Source: Mesostigma viride
Lineage: Eukaryota; Streptophyta; Mesostigmatophyceae; Mesostigmatales; Mesostigmataceae
Direction of reading: 5' to 3'
NCBI GenBank assembly: GCA_009746045.1
Contig: RPFO01001286.1
Location: forward strand, 25,001-74,375
DNA: 49,375 nucleotides
Part shown: piece after piece, positions 28,927-41,174 of the stretch
Position numbering within the stretch: the first letter of the stretch is position 1
How the letters are laid out: every line of letters starts with the position of its first letter
Notes under the pieces: model-generated
What the model was told of the DNA's origin: nothing
The model's database searches: none
The model's input: only the letters and a program-made list of their open reading frames with translations
Position numbers and translations under genes: made by a program

Positions 28927-30520
28927 CTTATGCTCACGTAAGGCTGTTACGTGTTACTTACTTAATTAATTGATTAATTAATTGATTAAATATATTGATT
29001 AAGGGTTCTCGTGCATCGGAAGTCAACTGTTGTAAAGTGATTCATCACGCAAAGGCAAACTGTGACGCCAACAGTGTCCAGCACTTAAGTTAAATTAAAA
29101 TTAAATTATAACATGACTCCATGGCCGGAGATCATGTAGCACGTATTCCTTGGTTGGTGGATGGAGGCCGGGTGAGCGAAGCCGCGAAACCTAACTAAGC
29201 TAATCTAATCTAGAAAATCCTAACCACGGCTACTCAGCAAAGCGCCCCTTCCTCCTAGGGGGGGAAGGGTTGCCCATGCACAGGGGCTGGCGTGTGGGCC
29301 TGGACAATGGTCTGCCACCTCTTCTTGTTCTGCCTGTTACTAGTCCAAGCAAGAGACAGGGAGGAAATGCGGTGTTCAAACTGCAGGGCTGGGACCACTA
29401 GCTAGGTCGGCCAGCAACTGCTGTGCATGAGTTCATGGCAGGCTTACCAACCTTTCTGAGAATGTCGTCGGGGCCAGGCCAGGTCAGGATATGCCGCCCT
29501 GGCTGGCCAAGCCGCTGGGGGCCGGCCAGACCGAGGGCGGTGTCAGTACCTGACTGGTGCGAGCAAGATGTCCTACGAATGCTATCCTACGCTGCATGCA
29601 TCTCGTTCGTAATGCGAGGCATAAGGGGCCCTTTGTATGAGGGGCCCTTATACAAAGATTCTAACGACCTATGGGTGGAAAACCCAACGTTCAGGACCTT
29701 CGGAGCATCCTGTAAACCGGGCCATCCAGCCAGGTGGCCAGCTTGTCCGTGAGCCCCCATGCAGGCCTCGGCGCCATAGGTGAGCACCGTGAGCAGTGTT
29801 ACATTATACGGCGTACGATACGGTATAATACGAATGATACACTGGGTCGTCCGTATGAGTTACGCACTTTTAGTACGTCCGTCATACTTTTTCGCATTAA
29901 TCGGCGATTGGCCCGTATTTTTTGGCATACTACAAGTGTTTTAATAGCGCGAATTCGAGGCCAGGCGACCTAAATTTTGGGTTTCCGGCCCTCGGCCGCT
30001 ACAGTCTCAGTCTCTGCTGCTCACATGTGCGGCGCGGGACCCAACTGACTGACTGACTGACTGACTGACTGACTGACTGACTGACTGACTGACTGACTGA
30101 CTGACTGACTGACTGACTGACTGACTGACTGACTGACTGACTGACTGACTGACTGACTTTTTCACGTATACATCGTTCTGGAAAACGATGACCTGGCCAT
30201 GGCGGCTTGCGCCCACGCAAGGCTTTGAAGTTTGCGTTCGAAAGATTCTGGCCAAACTTATGAAATAGATTTTATACGTCCTAAATATCATACAGCCCAA
30301 TTTTTGGTTCGCGGGAATGCCGTTTGAGAGCTGTCGGCAGCGTTCTTGCTGGAAAAAAACCGCGATAAGGCCGGATGATAGAAACGTTGATAGCAATACA
30401 TTCCCGGCCCTGTCCCGGCGCATTTTAACGGCTATTATCCGTTTATTCGTACTTGTTCGGATACATCGTAGTCATAAACGTGCAAGGGTGGCCAGAAATC
30501 CCCGAATCTAGAGACCAATG
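28927..30520. other. Intergenic stretch with AT repeats and a (CTGA)n array
   Basis: A TTAATTGA-type AT-rich tract lies at 28955-29000, an inverted GGGCCCTT pair around 29625-29655, and the (CTGA)n array at 30043-30157. No exon could be supported. Confidence 0.4.
30043..30157. repeat. (CTGA)n microsatellite, about 28 copies
   Basis: A pure tetranucleotide array. Minus-strand frames through it encode Ser-Val-Ser-Gln repeats and are spurious. Confidence 0.95.
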
Positions 30521-30529
30521 ATGCTGCAC

Positions 30530-31020
30530 AATGCCCTGGCCGCGCAGCCGTGCTCGACGCCCTGGCCGCGCAGGTCCCGGCGATTGCAGCGCAGACGGCC
30601 GCCATCGCAGCCCAGCCCACCCGGCCGGCTGATGATAGCCTCTCGCCGCACTCCTACGCGGACCTGCTGCGGTCAGCGACCACCTCGACCACAGGGCGCC
30701 ATCGCTACGAACCTTCAGGCCGGAGCTTGAGGACCTTAGCCAGGCAAAACAACGGGAGGCCACCGACCGCGCTCGCCGCGAATGCCGAGAGGTGCTGCGT
30801 CGCTTCCCCCAGAAGCCAGGTGAGTCGCGTCAACCACCCTTGCCGACGAGCTCAAGGACCAGACACCAGCTTCTTACCCTCATGGGCCTGGTAGGTGAGG
30901 TAGAACTGCACGGGTGCCACCGCCTGCCCCGCCACTCACGGGACAAGGCGGCTCCCCAACCAGTCCTGCTCACCTTCCCCTCAGTTAAAGAAACTGTGGC
31001 TGAACTGTGGTTCAGCCTGC
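30530..31020 (+). pseudogene. LINE ORF1 fragment
   Basis: It matches the ORF1 at 12250-13634 in translation across broken frames. SYADLLRSATTSTT corresponds to TWADMLKQHTTSTT, and MGLVGEVELHGCHRLPRHSR with VLLTFPSVKET corresponds to MGLTGEIDLVAHRLPRARG with LLLTFKTPADK. Several frame changes and a missing middle make it non-functional. It is truncated where the AT-rich insertion starts. Confidence 0.65.
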
Positions 31021-31721
31021 ACTGATTAATATATACAGAGGAAGCAGTTATATTAATCAATAGGTTTACGTTGCTGGTTATGGATACCAGCACAGAATGC
31101 ACGAGACACGTGAGAACCGTCGCCGAAGGTGCGAGGATACAGGTGCAGGGAAAGTGGTGCTACCAAGTGGCAGCGCCCTGCTCGTTATATACTAATTGTG
31201 CATGACGCAGTCACATCCAGATGACTGATAGGACAGATCATCTCAGAATATTGCAGTCCTTCACTCTGGACCAGCAGATCTCGACTCGTTATCCATAAAT
31301 AGTCACATCAATGTCCTGTCGCACAAGTCCTGTCACTATTTGTTACGTCTAATCAATAGCATTGAATAGACCGCAGTGTCGGAGACTAAATGTCCTATCG
31401 TACACTGTGACAAGACGCCGTACATGTATGCCACGCGTCACTTGAAGAACCACCGTGGAATCACCGAATCCAAGTAGAATGTAGTAGAACAGTATCTTGC
31501 TCATATCTCGAGCAATACTCATCAGACTGAACCCGTTTCTGGATTGTAGTAACCGGAAGTAGAATCTCTACAAGCCAAGTAGCTTAGTAGAATAATATTG
31601 CTTGCCAGGCAATATTAACTCCAGCCCTTTCTTCTCTTTTAGAGCTTGGACGTAACAGCCATATTAACTCCAGCCCTTCCTTTCTTTTAGAGCTGTTAGG
31701 CTTGGCAACACATATATTATA
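31021..31721. mobile_element. AT-rich insertion or solo LTR between LINE fragments (identity uncertain)
   Basis: LINE coding stops near 31020 and resumes at 31722, in the RT. The 700 bp between is AT-richer, has no frame, and contains a direct repeat near its right end (ATATTAACTCCAGCCCTT at 31611 and 31660). TATAT occurs near both edges as a possible 5-bp duplication, but the ends are not TG...CA. A solo LTR is plausible, not shown. Confidence 0.35.
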
Positions 31722-33100
31722 GCGGTCCATGCTGCCCACCCGGCGGTCGCTATTCAGGCCTACTTGGATGATATCTACCTTCTGGGCCCTGTGCCGGACA
31801 CCACCGCGGCTCTGCTGGCACTGCAGACCGCGGTGGCCGCCATCAACCTCCAGTTGACCCTGGCCAAGTGCGCGGTGTACTCGCCCCAAGGTGATTGCTC
31901 CGGCTTTCCGCCCCAGCTCTTGGGCCGGGACGAGCGCCTCCCTGGGTTGGATGTCCTCGGCGTTCCGGTTGGCGACCCCGCGTTTGTCCTCGATGCTCTG
32001 CGGGCCGCCCTCGAGGTACGCCCTGAGGTACTGCCCTTGCTTGCGCGCCTTCATGACTCGCAGACCAAGGGTCTGCTTCTGTGGTTTTGCGCTCATCCTC
32101 GCGTCGTTCACTGGCTCCGGGGCGCTCTTCCGGCTCAGGTCCGGCTGGCCGCCGAGGGCCACGACAAACGCATCCAGTCGGCCTTGGCGCAGCTGGTCCC
32201 GGGCCCCGACCTCCCGCCACATGCTATTCGCATTGCCTCCCTGCCTGCACGGATGGGTGGCTGTGGTCTGACTCGTGCCGCCCGGCTGGCCCCAGCAGCA
32301 TTTTTGGGCTCCGTCGCTCAGTCGTGGGCGGAAAGCTGCCGGCTCCTGCCCCTTTTGGCAACGGCAGCGCCTGACCTCCTGGACCCCAGCAGCCCTTTGC
32401 CCTTCGTCACCGCCATCCCGGAGGCCTATGCTGAGATCCAGCAGGCCTGTTCTCCCGTCCGTGCCGCTCAGGCGGTACAGCGCCACCTCCCTCGCGGCAC
32501 TCCCTCGGTCGCTTCCGTTCAATCTCCCGCCGCATTCCCTGCTCGCGTCATCGATAAACACCAGAAAACCTACGCGGGTATTCTGCACACGGCTGATTGG
32601 ATTGCTCTTTTCGCGGACCTCAACGCCCAGGGACGTGCGTGGCTGTTCTCGCTTTCCTTGCGGAGTGTGGGCTCGGCGTACCTTCGTGCTCTTCCCATGG
32701 CCCCCCCATTCGCCTTGGCTCCCAGCCACTACTCGGTGGCGCTCCGGCACCAGCTATTTGCCCCGCAGCCTCTTGTTCCGGCCGGGCGGCCTTGTGGTAG
32801 CTGTGGGCAGCCGCTGGATCCCACAGGGACTCACTACCTTGCCTGCATGGGGGGCCAACAGAATCAGAATTGGTATTTGTATTTGCACACTGTCCTCCTG
32901 ACGGTGGTGCTCGCCATGATTCGGTCGGTTTTCCCCCACGCGAACATCCGGTCCGAGGATGCGGATGGCGCTGCCTTCTATTCCCCCAACCACCGGCCTG
33001 ACATCGTGGTGCTGGACTTTGAGGGGGGTGGCCGGCATCTGCTTATTGACGTTTCGGTGGCGCGGCCCTTGGCTCTTAGCCACGTGGCTGGGGCCAGTTG
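31722..33100 (+). pseudogene. LINE ORF2 C-terminal half: RT palm, zinc finger, restriction-like endonuclease
   Basis: The frame begins inside RT at AHPAVAIQAYLDDIYLL (YLDD box) and continues through the thumb (LLALQTAVAAINLQLTLAKC, IASLPARMGGCGLTRA). A zinc-finger-like CGSCGQPLDPTGTHYLAC precedes an RLE active-site pattern, HRPDIVVLDFEGG and LLIDVSVARP. RLE-type LINEs (R2/CRE-like or the dual-endonuclease RandI/Dualen type) use this nuclease to nick the target. Upstream RT and any N-terminal domains are missing. After about 33100 the frame runs into unrelated sequence, so the 3' end is lost too. Confidence 0.75.
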
Positions 33101-34490
33101 GAATGCGTCTAGAGACGAAGGACAACTGACGAAAGCTGGAAATGGGAATGACGATTGTATTAGCAATAATACAAGGAATGTAGTGAAAGCTTGAGGGCTC
33201 AGAATGAAACTGGGCAAACTCGGGTGCTGCGGCACTCCCCAGTGCTACGCCTATATGCCTATGGCAGTGCTCACTGCAGCACCTGCCAGTGGACAACTGG
33301 ACACTGCAATGCCATGCGACCACGTCACTAGCAACCAGCTAACACTCGGCCCGTCAGACCCGGCTACACCGGATCTGGCGGGTCGAGCTAGCACCTAGGA
33401 ACAGTCTGGCACTAACTGCACGTCAGTCCACCTGACGCCTCAGTACCGTACGCCCTGCCGTACAGTACTGAGGTGTCCCGCTCAGCCGCGGTAGGCAATA
33501 CGCGGCGCGCAGGCCGGAAATCCGTGTGTCAGCCTAAGCATCTCATCTAACTCCCATTATGTTTTCCTTTCAGGTTGAAGGCTAGCGACTTCAAGCCTGA
33601 TCCTGCCCAGCTAGGAGACTGACTCCAAGCTGACTGAGGTGCTGAGCAACTGACACCCATACTGCAACATCTGGACTGAAAAAGATGGGCCCCAGAACTC
33701 GTGCAATACTTCTGATGGCATCAAGTTTAGCTCAACATGCCCGGGGAGTTCCTCCTCCTCGCGAGCTCACAAGGGACTACTACATTTCGCCGCCTAGGAC
33801 ACCTTTTTTAGCGGGGAATGTGGTGCGCCCAATTTGGTGACGGAGGCAGTGCTTCGAAGCTTCCGCTACTACGGAGAGTCCTGGCTAATCGTACCGGTCC
33901 CTTCCAATAAGTTTGCGTCGGAATCCGATGGCAATCTCGGCGGAGGATTCTTCAATATATTCTTGGGACGGAAATATGCTTCACGCATTTATGACGACCG
34001 TACCAAAGTGCAAAGACCTAGCAGGACGATTGCGGGTGTAGCCTACCGTTAAGAACAAACAAAGAAGCCAAGCTCAGTTGTGAATGTTGTGAATTGTGGC
34101 GTAGGTGAGGCTGCAAACGCTCGGTGCGCTCATGGCGGTCGGGAGCCCGAGATTTCCTGGAATCTACCCCCCCCCCCCCCCCCCGAGAAGGTACGCCCAG
34201 TTTGAAATTAAGCCTTGTTCAGTCTTTCAAATTTGCCGTCTTTTCCTTGTCTAGTCGTTTGAATTTTCCGCATTTCACCTTGGTGCAGCATTGGTCGGAC
34301 AGCCGAGCTCACGAGCCGGTGCCACTCCTGCACGAAGGCTAATAGTGCTTACGTTATTTACAGCCGGGCAGCAATCTGCGAGAAACATCAGCGTCTTGCC
34401 CCGCTTCCGGCTTTGAATGCGATAGGCTTTCTCTGGCAAGCAGCCGGCTGATATCCGAGCTCGCAAAAACATCTGAGATAAGCCAAAGCC
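33101..34490. other. Intergenic stretch upstream of the 2A-led gene
   Basis: No supported gene. It contains GTACCGTACG-type palindromic bits near 33445-33475 and a run of about 19 C at 34169-34187. A 72-codon frame at 33834-34052 has no recognisable features. The last few hundred bases probably hold the promoter of the gene at 34491. Confidence 0.4.
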
Positions 34491-37400
34491 ATGGAGGTCG
34501 TCAATTCATTTCTAACTCGGATGCTCAGCCCTGATACGCAGAAGGCCCTGCTGATGATTGGGGGCGTCGAGGTGAGTGCATGTTTTTCAAGGCTGCTTCT
34601 TGTGCCGCCGTTGCAGGGCGCTCGGCAACACGGGGTTTTCTAATCCGTCGTCGTCGTCGGATAAACTAATTGTCGAACGCGCTATTGCAGCTGCGCATGG
34701 CCCGCTAGCCGTCGGCTCCTTGGGGGTTATCACCGGAATATACATGATTAGGCCGACTATCCGTAACATCAAGCATAGCATTTTGGCTTCGCTTTAGTAA
34801 CATGTCCTGGAGCATGATACGTGAGACATGGTACAACATTGCCAAATTTGGTCGGCGGTATACTGCGCTTGCATTCTCGTGCTCGACGTCACCAGTTTTC
34901 AGGACTTTGTAAAGAGTTACAACGAAAGCGATTCTCGTCACATGACCATAGTGAGCTGTTTTATTGTTGGTGACATCACACTGCAACATTTTAGGTTACA
35001 CGATTCCTTTTATTTTGTATTTTTCCAACTTGTCATTTGTCAAAGAGGTTGCTTTCCTCAACCAGCAATGTGTTTCCTCTCCCGTTGGCAAATGCTGGTG
35101 GGGCGACATTGCAGGTGAATCCAGGGCCTCCAGGGCCTCCTGAAGCCAGAATTGACAATGACTACGGCGTTGATGTGCTTGCATATGGTAAGCCAAATAT
35201 TGACACCTGAGTGGCTGGCCCACCCTCCACCTGCCCAAATAAAATTGCCACCACACCCCGGCCCCTCGATCAATTCACCGCTTAGTCACCCACCCGCCAC
35301 CCTGGCCACTCACCCACCCATGCACCCTCCCGCCCGCCTGCTCGCCACAGGCACCGGCCTGCTCCCATGGCCAGGCACCCGCCTGGACCAACTGCCATGC
35401 AGACTGCCAATCTCTGCAAAAAGCTCATGCATTATAATCAGATTTTATGCGATGCAAAAGAACACAAGCCACTTTGAAGTAGCAGCATGCCATTTGACAC
35501 TTACCCTACCATAACATGTAATTTCTCGGACTTTGCCTGGTTGCCTCGATCGCAGGGTGGGGCATCCTTGCTGGCCTGAACGCGAGCTTGCCACCGGATG
35601 CGATTGACACGTCCAAAAGGGTGCCACTGAACCTGTCAAAGTTTCCGGAATGTCTCGTCTCCAACCTGCGAGCAGTAGCACGTGCGGTGGACTGCATCTC
35701 GCAGTCTGGCCCTCACAAGGGAGAACCCAACGTCTCATGGTTTCTCAGTGACCTCTTTCAGGGGAAGCTTACAACCCCGATCGTGCAAGACAACCGTCGG
35801 CTGCAAAAGGAGAACGAGGAGCTGAATGGGGACAAGGCAGCGCTGCAAGTGGAGAACGAGGAGCTGAAAGCATTGGTCAGAGAACTGCAAGCACAGCTCA
35901 AGGGAGCGGAACCTGGACAGACGTCTCCTCCCTCCCCAACTGCCATGTCGCGCCCCGGTGTGCAAGCCAACGCCGCCGTGCGCACCCAAGCGGCTGGGCC
36001 CTCCCCAACTGCCATGCCCCGCCCCGGCGTGCCAGCCAACGCCGCCGCGCGCACCCAGGCGGCTGGGCCCTCCCCAACTGCCATGCCCCGCCCCGGCGTG
36101 CCAGCCAACGCCGCCGCGCGCGCCCATGGGGCTGGGCCCTCCCCAACTGCCATGCCCCGCCCCGGCATGCCAGCCAACGCCGCCGTGCGCACCCAGGCGG
36201 CTGGGCCCTCCCCAACTGCCATGCCCCGCCCCGGCGTGCCAGCCAACGCCGCCGTGCGCACCCAGGCGGCTGGGCCCTCCCCAACTGCCATGGCCCGCCC
36301 CGGCGTGCCAGCCAACGCCGCCGTGCGCACCCAGGCGGCTGGGCCCTCCCCAACTGCCATGCCCCGCCTCGGCGTGCTAGCCAACGCCGCTGTGCGCACC
36401 CATGCGGCTGGGCCCTCCCCAACTGCCATGTCGCGCCCCGGCGTGCCAGCCAACGCCGCCGCGCGCGCCCAGGTGGCTGGGCCCTTCCCAACTGCCATGC
36501 CCCGCCTCGGCGTGCCAGCCAACGCCGCCGTGCGCACCCAGGCGGCTGGGCCCTCCCCAACTGCCATGCCCCACCTCGGCGTGCCAGCCAACGCCGCCGT
36601 GCGCACCCAGGCGGCTGGGCCCTCCCCAACTGCCATGTCGCACCCCTGTGTGGCAGCCGGCCCTGCCACCACGCCTATCTATGTGGCTCCACCCTACGTG
36701 CAGCAGCCTCCTGCTGTGGTATTCGGTTCCTACCTGGGCGCGCTGGCTGGGTGTCCTACGCAGCATCCAAGCGGTCCCTCCCAGCCTATGGCATGCTTTC
36801 TGCCCGCTGCGATGGCCAGCCCAGCCTTCCCTACCATGCGCTCGGATGCTCAGATTGGGATCGCGGCCCTGCCACACCCAGCAGGAACTCAGGACAGCAA
36901 CAGCTTCTACGCACCACCCATGCAAGGCGGAGCCAGCCACACACCTGCCACTGGCACAGCCATCACGTCTTCAACAAGCATGCCTGGAAGTCACCATGCC
37001 ATAGAAGGACAGACCAGCGGGTGTGTCCCCATGGACGCAGCTCCCACAACCGCGCCTGCACAAAGCACAACCGGGAAAAGGAAGGCGGCGGACGTGGGTC
37101 GCACAGCGGCGGAGGTTGAGCATGAGAACATGAACCGACTGCAGAACCTTCGAGCCAAGGTCAGGAGGTTTCTCATAGATGAGCACAGGAAGCGCTCGGG
37201 CCATGCATCGGAGTCTAAGGGGGACCTCAACCTGGTGCAAAAGATGAGGAAAATGGAGGACATCTTAAGACAGCTGGAGGCATCGGTCAACGTGAACAGG
37301 GCCACCTACCGAAATCTGTGAGTCTTCCATTGGGCGATGCATGCCTGTTAAGACGCAGTAATGGCAGCTTGCAGTACATTGCCACCCATCATGGTTCATT

Positions 37401-40400
37401 TGTAGTGTGATTCTAACAACAACTCACACGTGGACTGCCACTCGTGTCTGCTGTGCATGTGACTTACCTTGTTGATGCTTGGGCAGCCTTGAGGCTGCCC
37501 GCGGCGCAATGGTCAACGAAGTGAAAGACACCTTTAAGGAAGTGGCAGCTGCAGTTGAAATAGCTGCTCGCATGGGGCTAAATGACCGCGGGAACACCAA
37601 GTTAAAGCAGCATTTGAGTCTAGAACAGGTGCTCCATTTGGCCGGGATGGAAGAGATCAAGGCGGCCCGGCTGAGCCGTGTCTTGCACAAGAGTATCCGG
37701 TCCAAGCTCAGGAGAAGCGGACGGATAGCGCAACAACGGTACTACAATGGGCAAGTAGAACTCTGGGTGCACATGCGCGATGTGGGCCATGTTACAGTCG
37801 AGGCATTGAAGGCCCTCCGCAAGGCACTGCCCCGGTTCATCCCATGCGAGGAGCGGCTCAGCAGAGCACGCAGTATGCTGAACAGCAAGGCCGCCAAGCT
37901 GTTTCCAATGTTCCACTGCCTGCCTAAGTCCGTGGCATCCGAGGCAGACGATGAACATGTGGGGAAGACGGGCGTCGCCATCCCCTTGATACGCGCCATT
38001 CAGGTACGTACCTGATGAAAACAATGTGCATTGAATCCATTAAGATAACATGTTTAATGCACAACTTTCAGTACATAGGCAAGTCTCTAGCTCAGAGTTG
38101 TTTGAAGGCGCACATTGCAATGGGCAGGCAAGGCTACGATTTTACAAGTTCTAAGACATGCCAGTTGCGCTAAGCTGCCTTTTCTTTTTCATGTTACTGT
38201 CTTGTTGCTGCAGCTGTGGTTTGGCAAGATCGTTGAAGATAACCCGGATGTCTTCACCGACCTTGACAACATTGTTGGCAAGCTGTGTATCACGGGAGAT
38301 GGGACGGTGGCAGGGCGGAAATGGCACGCCATTACTCACATGATGTTCCGGTTTGTGAACGATGGCCTTGAGCACATGTGGCAAAGTGCCAAGCACCATT
38401 TTTCAGTCGGGCTGTTTGACGGCGGTGACTGCAGGGAAAACCTGAAGGCAAACGCACGAGAGATATGGCGTGCAGTAACGTGGCTTCTTAGCAACAAGCT
38501 TCCCATTTTCGTAAAGGGGAAGGAGCGCCTGGTCACAATTCAGGTCATCCTGCCGGGTGACATGAAGTTCCACTGGGAAGTCCTCGCCATTGTTTGGCGA
38601 CAGGACCACATGTTCTGCCCCCTGTGCACTATTCGAACGGAGGACCTGAAATACCTGTATGAGTGGGTCGAGCCCCCTGAGGGCCAGTCCCTAAAGCAGT
38701 TTGTTGAACACTACGACATGGACATCCCCGAGGTGACGGTTCTGAACCCTCTACAGCTTGCGGACCGCGAGGAGGCTGCCCTGGCAGAGGAGAATTACAC
38801 AGCCAACACCAAGGGCGTGCGGTAAGTTCAGCACATTGAACTCCCCATGATCGCATCGTGCATGATCGTGTCCATCTTATTATTAACAAGCAAGTGCTTT
38901 TCTACATATAACCATGTCCTTAAAAAATGCCCACTTGCTACGTGATTGTACGCCTGCTCCGTGCAGCCCACCGGAGGAAAGACTGTGCAAGCTGGCAAGG
39001 TACCTACCTAACTCACAGGGAGACGGCATTCTCTTTCCAGCCAACGCAGGCTTCCTGCGTGTTTGGAGGAAGTGTGATGTTCGCCAGGACTACCCCCACT
39101 CCCTCGTCCCCGGGATCCAGGCCGAACAGCTTGGCTTTGATGCCGAGCATTACCCCATGAGGATCGGTGAGGCGATGATGAAGTTCATCCTGGAAAAGGC
39201 GCTGCATGGTGGAGGGGGGAAAGCGGCAGGGCATGCACGCATAGATGCCCTCAACCAAGCTTACAAAGATGCAAAAGTGCCATTTCAGTACAGGCTAGCA
39301 AAAGAGGGTGAGCCGAGCACCGGTGGCTATGCATCGGTCGGCTTGGACGGGAACCAGATCAGGAAGCTTGCGGCGACTCACAAGCTGTGGTTGCAGGTCG
39401 CCGAGTCGTGGAGGGAGGAGATCGGCGAGTGCCCATTGCTGTCGCAGTCTTGGGAGCTCTTCCACGAGCTGATACTGGCTTCCCGGGAGGAACACCTTGA
39501 CTCAGAAGGGCAGCGGGACTTTTGGCTGAAGGCCAAGCGCTTCATCCGCACCTTTTTCCTGATGTAAGTGGTGCTACCAAACAACATCAGACATTTAGGG
39601 AGATATGTTATGATGATGTGGTATAAGGGTGATCCTGTGGCATGGTGTCTAGGAAAGGGAGTATCCATACACAAGTGACTAATAACCACTCACTGGGAAA
39701 TTACATCGCTATGTTCCCGCCTGCAGGGTTCCCTCCAAGAATGCGGGCGGCTTTTATTTGCACACAATCCACGCGCACGCGCGGATGGTTTTGGAAGCCT
39801 ACTTATCCCTTTGGAGGTGTGCGCAAAGCGGGACAGAGGGCCACCACAAGGATTTTAAGGAGGTCTACAGGCATTCCACCGGCTTCGGTGGGGCAGCAGG
39901 GACAACCGCGGGTGCTGTGATCAGCCGTCCTGCCCCAGACGATAGAGAAAAGCTGGGGCTGAAAGGTAGCCAGGGGGTTCAGCGACAAAAGGGTGTCTAC
40001 AAGAAACAAGGAAGCTGCCCCATGCAAAAGTTCTTGGAAAGGCAAGGACGCATGTGGGCGTTCACAGCGCGCGACTACATCTCCCAGCCGGGGTTTTACA
40101 CCTGGCTGGAAAATGACAAAACACCATGGTTGGTTTATCCGGAGTGGGATACCGACCACGACCGGGTGATGCCCCCCACGGTGACGGCGATGATGACACT
40201 CATGACTGCGACAGTGGGAGTGAAGGTCTTTCACAAGACATCGAAGATGAAGACGCGGACACCGAACGGCAGGTAATGCAAACATCCCAACACGTCTATG
40301 CAGATTGTACTTACCTCAGTTTTGCATGTTGTCTTGTTCCCCATGGGCTGAAGATGTCCACAGCATGCTCGATGGAGCCTGCGAACCAGTCGACCACCAA

Positions 40401-41023
40401 ACTTCCCACAAAGTACCGCACCCAGCACGTTGCCAAATACACACACACACATGTACCCTTGCGCCCCAACCTCCCCTCTCCTCCTCCTCCTCCTCCCTCC
40501 TCCCTCCTCTCCTCCCTCCTCCTCCTCCTCTCCTCCTCCCTCCTCCCTCCTCCCTCCTCCTCCTCCTCCTCTCCTCCTCCCTCCTCTCCTCCTCCTCCTC
40601 CTCCTCCTCTCCTCCCTCCTCCTCCTCCCTCCTCCCTCCTCCTCCTCCCTCCTCCCTCCTCCCTCCTCCCTCCTCTCCTCCTCCCTCCTCCTCCTCCCTC
40701 CTCCTCTCCCCTCCCCCTCCCCCTCCCCCTTCCCCGTTACCCAGCCGCCTACACACTTGTCACCAATGCACCACCCAGAGTACACCAATGCATCCAAGCG
40801 CCCATTTGCCTTCCCACCCACCCGACCAATTCATTCAGCAATTGATGCCAGATGCGGCTTGCCAAAGGTTGTTGGTGTTCATTAAGCGTCTTTGTACTAC
40901 TGAAATTGCAACCGATATACTAAACTAATGCTGCCACTTGTACCTGGTGGGTGTCATTTGAATTTGTTGCAGGCACACTACGCCAGCCTCTACGAGGTTC
41001 CTGATGACGAGATGAACGTTTAA
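34491..41023 (+). CDS. Eight-exon transposase-like protein with N-terminal 2A-like motif
   Basis: Exons: 34491-34571, 35115-35187, 35556-37317, 37487-38003, 38214-38821, 38967-39563, 39727-40272 and 40973-41023, all with GT/AG and matching phases. Exons 1-2 join GGVE to VNPGPPGPP, a 2A-like sequence. Exon 3 has a coiled coil (NRRLQKENEELNGDKAALQ) and a 69-bp Pro/Ala repeat. Exon 5 contains LCITGDGTVAG, VILPGDMKFHWEVL and MFCPLC. Exon 7 has SGTEGHHKDFKEVYRHSTGF. Spaced Asp, GD and CxxC resemble transposase-like multicopy proteins I recall from other eukaryotes, and the family name is uncertain. An acidic C-terminus ends YEVPDDEMNV only if a one-base frame change near the C6 run at 40170 is allowed. 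Confidence 0.65.
35930..36655 (+). repeat. 69-bp in-frame coding minisatellite, about 10.5 copies
   Basis: Each unit encodes 23 residues of the form PSPTAMPRPGVPANAAVRTQ plus AAG, with small substitutions (SRPGV, RLGVL, RAHGAG). It lies between the coiled coil and the rest of the transposase-like protein, so it is probably a flexible linker. Minus-strand open frames across it are shadows. Confidence 0.95.
40480..40735. repeat. (CTCCTC/CCTCCCT)n polypyrimidine array in the last intron
   Basis: About 250 bp of pure C/T on the plus strand, in the intron before the final exon at 40973. It could form triplex DNA. Its open frames on either strand are low complexity. Confidence 0.95.
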
Positions 41024-41174
41024 AAGTTCTTTATTCATGTATCATGTAGTAGTAGTTGTTGTTGTTGTGTCCCACGCCGCACATGGGCAGCAGAGAATCT
41101 ATAGTGGCATCATGTAGTTAGAGACATTGTACACTGGATGCCTTAACCCAATAGGGTATAATGTAACCAGCGCT

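Noticed and set aside
30007-30220. Frames encoding Ser-Val-Ser-Gln repeats
   Set aside because: Artefact of the (CTGA)n array.
31584-32750. 388-codon minus-strand frame
   Set aside because: Shadow of the LINE RT frame on the plus strand. No recognisable protein features.
33834-34052. 72-codon plus-strand frame ending TIAGVAYR
   Set aside because: Composition is plausible, but there is no domain, no splice context and no homologue I recognise.
34576-34797. Frame with a possible membrane span (AVGSLGVITGIYMI)
   Set aside because: First considered as exon 2 of a small membrane protein after 34571, but the phase does not fit the strong donor, whereas the exon at 35115 fits exactly. It lies in the intron.
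35735-36940. Minus-strand frames of 130-304 codons
   Set aside because: Shadows of the 69-bp coding repeat.
40231-40845. Gly/Glu/Arg-rich or Pro/Ser-rich frames
   Set aside because: They come from the CTCC polypyrimidine array in an intron.
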